Assembly: GCA_016302935.1 (NCBI GenBank) | Contig: JAEDMO010000029.1 | Span: 1 to 10,949 of the forward strand | Source: Bacilli bacterium | GTDB taxonomy: Bacteria; Bacillota_I; Bacilli_A; RF39; UBA660 | Direction: 5' to 3' | Length of the DNA stretch: 10,949 nucleotides | Part shown: positions 7,972 to 10,949 of the stretch, piece by piece | Numbering within the stretch: the stretch's first letter is position 1 | Layout: every line of letters starts with the position of its first letter | Notes under the pieces: model-generated | Database searches by the model: none | What the model saw: only the letters and a program-made list of their open reading frames with translations | Told to the model about the DNA's origin: nothing | Program-made: the position numbers and the translations under genes

Positions 7972-8682
7972 GTGAATAAGGGAAAATTAGTAATATTATT
8001 TTTATTATTGTTGTTAACAGGATGTACTGCCCAGTATAATGTTAGTATAGATAAAGATTTGAATGTATTGGAAAAAATAACTGTACTAGGAGATGAACGT
8101 TTTGAAATAACTGGTTCTTATACTGTTGATTCTATGTATTTAGCTTTAACAAATAATTATGATGAAATTTATAATATTGTTAAAAATAATGATATTAATA
8201 GATATTCAAATGATAATAAATTAGCTGTTAGTGGAGAGAAAAGTTATAATAATTTAAAAGATTTTGTGCTTTCTGATTATATAAAAATTTTGTATAGTGA
8301 TGGTTTGTCTTTGAAGGAAGATGGAAATATTATTACTGTTTCTTCTGATAATTTGATGAATAATTTTTGGTTGTTTTTAGATGATATGGATAGTGATCCT
8401 CTAATAGAAAAATTAGAAATAAAAATTAAGTTACCGTTTGTTGTTACTAATAATAATGCGGATGAAGTTGATAATAAAAGTAATACTTATACTTGGATTT
8501 ATGATCAAAGTAGTGCTTCTAAACAAATAAATTTAGAATTTGATAAAGAAAGATTTTTTGATGGTAATAATATTTTTATAACAATAGTTAAATATGTGTT
8601 TTTCTTCTTGGTTATTGGTAGCATTTTATATGTAGGATATAAATTTTTAATTAAAAGAGGTAGTAAAAATAATAAAATTTGA
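7972..8682 (+). CDS. LppM-like lipoprotein with C-terminal membrane helix (paralogue 3)
   Basis: This is a 236-residue lipoprotein from the GTG start. It has a short basic N-terminus (NKGK), a leucine-rich core and lipobox LTGC (Cys18). The mature start CTAQYNVSIDKD parallels the other two copies. The shared core reads IKIKLPFVVTNNNAD (Pro155), then TYTWIYDQSS (Trp175). The order and spacing are the same as in the protein at 5226. A C-terminal helix (about 201-224) is followed by a basic tail. The gene starts 10 nt after its neighbour and ends with TGA at 8680-8682. It appears to be the last gene of the tightly packed run, since a 67-nt gap with a candidate promoter follows. Function unknown. 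The arrangement suggests that the three copies form a complex or act at the same site (inference). Confidence 0.75.
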   Translation: MNKGKLVILFLLLLLTGCTAQYNVSIDKDLNVLEKITVLGDERFEITGSYTVDSMYLALTNNYDEIYNIVKNNDINRYSNDNKLAVSGEKSYNNLKDFVLSDYIKILYSDGLSLKEDGNIITVSSDNLMNNFWLFLDDMDSDPLIEKLEIKIKLPFVVTNNNADEVDNKSNTYTWIYDQSSASKQINLEFDKERFFDGNNIFITIVKYVFFFLVIGSILYVGYKFLIKRGSKNNKI

Positions 8683-8689
8683 CAATAAT

Positions 8690-8719
8690 TTGCTTGTTTT
8701 AATTTAAATATGTTATAAT
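8690..8719 (+). promoter_or_regulatory. Candidate sigma-A promoter for the virD4-like gene
   Basis: TGTTATAAT (8711-8719) is a perfect extended -10. A weak -35 (TTGCTT, 8690-8695) lies 18 nt upstream of TATAAT. A better -35 match, TTGACA at 8679-8684, is 29 nt away and could only serve a poorer -10 near 8703. This is the only sizeable gap between protein genes, so separate or boosted transcription of the coupling protein is plausible. No terminator is seen in the gap, so read-through from the upstream genes is also likely. Confidence 0.5.
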
Positions 8720-8737
8720 TAGGTTGATATTAATGAC

Positions 8738-8745
8738 GAGGTGAT
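8738..8745 (+). promoter_or_regulatory. Ribosome binding site fixing an ATG start at 8750
   Basis: GAGGTGAT is a close anti-SD match 8 nt before ATG 8750 (counted from the GAGG core). The in-frame GTG at 8741 lies inside the site and is rejected as the start. Confidence 0.72.
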
Positions 8746-8749
8746 TTTA

Positions 8750-10810
8750 ATGAAATTTAGAGCGGAGCCTAAAGATGTTTTGATATTTATATGTTTTTGT
8801 ATATTTTTACTTTATTTAATAGCGATTGGTGTTTTGAATGCTTCTTCTTTAACTACCACTGGAGAATTTTATGGATTTGTTCCTTTTGAAGCATTTTCAT
8901 CTGATTTTATTGCTTCTACTTTAACTTTTTATATCTTGGCTTTGGTTGGAATTTTTGTTGCTGTTAGTTCATATTTTTTTGATAGGGAAAAAGGTTTTGG
9001 TTTTTCTACTTCTAAAAAAGATAAGGGCTATTCTAGATGGGCCAAAGAAAGCGAAGTTAAAAAGCAATTAGTTGAAGTTGATCCTAAGGCTTATACTGCT
9101 GATGCTGCAGGGTTAGTTGTTATTAACAATGGTAAAAAAATATGGGTGGATAATGGAGAAGCTCATAATATTGTAGTTGGTTCTACTGGTAGTGGTAAAA
9201 CACAAGCTATTGTTTTTCCACTGGTTCAAAGTTTGGCTAAAAGAGGAGAATCAATGATTATTACTGACCCTAAGGGTGAGATATATGAAAATACTGCTAA
9301 TATGCTTAGGGAAAGAGGATACAATATTGTTATTTTGAATTTTCGTAATCCTCAAAATGGTAATGCGTGGAATCCATTAGGACTTCCATATACTCTTTAT
9401 AAGGAAGGCAATACTGATAAAGCTATAGAACTTTTGGATGATTTAGCTAAGAATATTTTGTATGATGAAAATTCAAAAGATCCTTATTGGGAAAATGCTG
9501 GAGCTGATTATTTTTCAGGTCTTGCTTTGGGACTTTTTGAAGATGCTAAACCAGAAGAAGTTAATTTAAATAGTATGAATTTAATGTCTAGTTTGGGTGA
9601 AGAAAGATTTGGTGGACCTAATAATAATTATATAAAAGAATATTTTAATGGTAAGGATCCTTCAAAACCTGCTTATATTAATGCTTCAGGAACGGTATTT
9701 ACAGCTGAGGAAACTAAACAAGGTGTTCTTTCTACGTTTAAACAAAAGGTAAAAATATTCTCGTCACGTGATAATTTATCAGAAATGTTATCTTATAGTG
9801 ATTTTGATATGAAAGAAATCGGGAGAAAAAGAACAGCTGTGTTTATGATTGTTCAGGATGAAAAGAAAACTTTGCATCCTTTGGCAACAATATTTATTAA
9901 GCAATGTTATGAAACTTTAATCGATGTGGCACAAGAATCAGGTGGAAAACTACCTTATAGAACTAATTTTATATTGGATGAGTTTGCTAATATGCCTCCA
10001 CTTAAGGATGTAACTACTATGGTTACAGCAGCACGTTCTAGATTAATAAGATTTACTTTTATTATTCAAAACTATGCTCAGTTAACACAAGTTTATGGGA
10101 AGGAAAATGCTGAGACTATAAAAGGTAATTGTAATATAACATATTTGATTAGTAGTGAATTACAAGCTTTAGAAGAAATTAGTAAAATGTGTGGTGAGGT
10201 AAAATCTAAGGAAAAGGATAAGACTGCCTCTACACCTTTGGTTACTGTTAGTGATTTACAAAGATTAAGTCAGTATGAGGTTATTAGTTTGAGACTTAGA
10301 ACTATGCCTTTTAAAACAAAGTTAGTGCCTAATTTTAAAATGAATTGGGGACGTGTTTATGAAACTGCTACTTATCCACAAAGAGATAAAAAGGAAGTAA
10401 AACTTTTTGATATAAGGGAGTTTGTTAAAGCAAAAAAACAAGAAAAAATGAGTGAATTATTAAATGGCAGTAATTCAGCTAGTGGTGTACCTTTTGGAAT
10501 GCCTAATCCGTTTGCATTCCCTTTAATGAGTGATAATTCTAATAAAGTAAGTGAACATTCTATGATGGATAGGAAGCCTGCTTTTAATGTCGATGAATTA
10601 GTAAAAAGAATAGATGCAAAAATAGCTCAACTTGAAGAAGAAGAAAAAAGAGAAAAAGAAGCACAATCAGTTGATAAATTTGATGTTAATGATTTTGTTA
10701 ATGATGATAGTAAAGATGATATTAAAAATGAAGAGACTTTTACGGATCAGATGTATGATGAAGCAGCTCTTGATGACCAATTCTTTGATGACTTTTTCTC
10801 TGATGAATAG
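8750..10810 (+). CDS. virD4: VirD4/TraG-family coupling ATPase
   Basis: This 686-residue membrane ATPase is the kind that recruits DNA-protein or protein substrates to a T4SS channel. Two N-terminal membrane helices (about 10-29 and 53-76) precede the cytoplasmic motor. Walker A is GSTGSGKT (144-151). The family motif DPKGE is at 173-177, and NAWNPL (205-210) matches the usual 'NPL' signature. Walker B is FILDEFANMP, with Asp410/Glu411. All expected motifs are intact and the length is typical. Residues about 610-686 form a charged helix and then a very acidic tail ending DDQFFDDFFSDE. The core family does not require this tail, and it may contact substrates or partners (inference). The gene follows the envelope block after 67 nt and probably has its own promoter. 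It could serve conjugation or protein export; no relaxase is present here to decide. Confidence 0.94.
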   Translation: MKFRAEPKDVLIFICFCIFLLYLIAIGVLNASSLTTTGEFYGFVPFEAFSSDFIASTLTFYILALVGIFVAVSSYFFDREKGFGFSTSKKDKGYSRWAKESEVKKQLVEVDPKAYTADAAGLVVINNGKKIWVDNGEAHNIVVGSTGSGKTQAIVFPLVQSLAKRGESMIITDPKGEIYENTANMLRERGYNIVILNFRNPQNGNAWNPLGLPYTLYKEGNTDKAIELLDDLAKNILYDENSKDPYWENAGADYFSGLALGLFEDAKPEEVNLNSMNLMSSLGEERFGGPNNNYIKEYFNGKDPSKPAYINASGTVFTAEETKQGVLSTFKQKVKIFSSRDNLSEMLSYSDFDMKEIGRKRTAVFMIVQDEKKTLHPLATIFIKQCYETLIDVAQESGGKLPYRTNFILDEFANMPPLKDVTTMVTAARSRLIRFTFIIQNYAQLTQVYGKENAETIKGNCNITYLISSELQALEEISKMCGEVKSKEKDKTASTPLVTVSDLQRLSQYEVISLRLRTMPFKTKLVPNFKMNWGRVYETATYPQRDKKEVKLFDIREFVKAKKQEKMSELLNGSNSASGVPFGMPNPFAFPLMSDNSNKVSEHSMMDRKPAFNVDELVKRIDAKIAQLEEEEKREKEAQSVDKFDVNDFVNDDSKDDIKNEETFTDQMYDEAALDDQFFDDFFSDE

Positions 10811-10822
10811 TCTTCTTTTTTT
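10787..10822 (+). terminator. Weak candidate intrinsic terminator after virD4
   Basis: GATGACT (10787-10793) can pair with AGTCTTC (10809-10815) with one mismatch. A further TTC/GAA pairing sits inside, and a run of seven T follows (10816-10822). The hairpin overlaps the last codons and the stop of virD4. The stem is AT-rich and imperfect, so it may be inefficient. Confidence 0.35.
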
Positions 10823-10837
10823 ATGTATTATAAGTTC

Positions 10838-10866
10838 TTGACGAAAATATAAATCTGTGTTAATAT
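10838..10866 (+). promoter_or_regulatory. Promoter for tRNA-Arg
   Basis: TTGACG (10838-10843) is separated by exactly 17 nt from TAATAT (10861-10866), which carries the extended TG element (TGT, 10858-10860). Transcription would begin near 10873, about 18 nt before the tRNA. The match and position are good for a sigma-A promoter. Confidence 0.6.
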
Positions 10867-10870
10867 TATA

Positions 10871-10886
10871 TTGTTCTTTGGAACAA
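10871..10886. repeat. Perfect inverted repeat in the tRNA leader
   Basis: TTGTTC (10871-10876) and GAACAA (10881-10886) are exact reverse complements around a TTTG loop. The repeat lies between the promoter and the mature tRNA end. It could be a small leader hairpin or a protein site. Six base pairs in AT-rich DNA is not strong evidence of function. Confidence 0.4.
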
Positions 10887-10890
10887 GAGT

Positions 10891-10949
10891 GCGCCCATAG
10901 CTCAATTGGATAGAGCGTTTGGCTACGGACCAAAAGGTTTGGGGTTCGA
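10891..10949 (+). tRNA. tRNA-Arg (anticodon ACG), 3' truncated by window end
   Basis: The sequence folds as a tRNA. The 5' acceptor strand is GCGCCCA and the D-arm is GCTC/GAGC around AATTGGATA. The anticodon stem is TTTGG/CCAAA with the 7-nt loop CTACGGA, so the anticodon is ACG (10925-10927). This reads CGN Arg codons after A34 is changed to inosine. A 5-nt variable region (AGGTT) and the start of the T-arm (TGGGG, TTCGA) follow. The 3' T-arm strand, acceptor strand and CCA position lie beyond the window, so whether an attachment-site duplication overlaps the 3' end cannot be seen. Confidence 0.93.

Noticed and set aside
8679..8719. Promoter made of TTGACA (8679) with TATAAT (8714).
   Set aside because: The spacing is 29 nt, far beyond the usual 16-18. 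The extended -10 with a weak nearer -35 is preferred.
1..10949. Mollicute-type recoding of TGA as Trp.
   Set aside because: Trp is encoded by TGG throughout, and TGA serves as the stop of two genes at positions that fit the neighbouring starts.
1..10949. CRISPR array, insertion sequence or long direct repeats.
   Set aside because: No regularly spaced repeats, transposase or terminal inverted repeats were seen. The many short AAT/GAT runs reflect Asn/Asp-rich coding sequence.

Overview
The window is strongly AT-rich, and every gene lies on the + strand with almost no space between genes. The proteins use the standard bacterial code: TGG encodes Trp, and TGA is used as a stop at 7959-7961 and 8680-8682. 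Shine-Dalgarno sites are strong and of the AGGTGAT type. Lipobox lipoproteins, a membrane-anchored SpoIID/NlpC wall hydrolase and a PrgI/VirB4/VirD4 set point to a Gram-positive-type cell envelope. The best fit is an uncultured low-GC Bacillota (gut Clostridia or RF39-like Bacilli); species or genus cannot be told from this sequence.

Layout: (1) 1-2616 holds the inner-membrane and ATPase core of a type IV secretion/conjugation system: a 5'-truncated PrgI-family membrane protein, a small TraC-like protein resembling a VirB4 N-terminal domain, and the VirB4 ATPase. (2) 2644-8682 is an extracytoplasmic block: a large membrane-anchored SpoIID + NlpC/P60 wall hydrolase, lipoprotein 1, a signal-anchored M23 peptidase followed by a degenerate second M23-like unit, lipoprotein 2 and lipoprotein 3. 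The three lipoproteins are divergent paralogues. Each has a lipobox, a conserved 'I-x-(I/L)-P-(Y/F)-x-V' strand reminiscent of LppM-type domains, and a C-terminal membrane helix. (3) 8683-8749 is a short gap with a candidate extended -10 promoter. (4) 8750-10810 is the VirD4/TraG coupling ATPase with an acidic C-terminal tail. (5) 10811-10949 contains a weak candidate terminator, a good promoter, a small hairpin and the 5' part of a tRNA-Arg(ACG) gene cut by the window end.

Taken together (inference), VirB4 and VirD4 would power and feed a channel built around PrgI and, probably, proteins encoded upstream of the window. The two wall hydrolases would open the thick peptidoglycan, and the lipoprotein trio would sit on the outer membrane face near the channel. 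No relaxase, integrase, VirB6 or VirB8 homologue is visible here, so conjugation and element mobility cannot be shown from this window alone. The least familiar part is the envelope block: a SpoIID domain fused to NlpC/P60 where other Gram-positive systems use a lysozyme-like domain, and three interleaved lipoproteins that appear anchored to the membrane at both ends.
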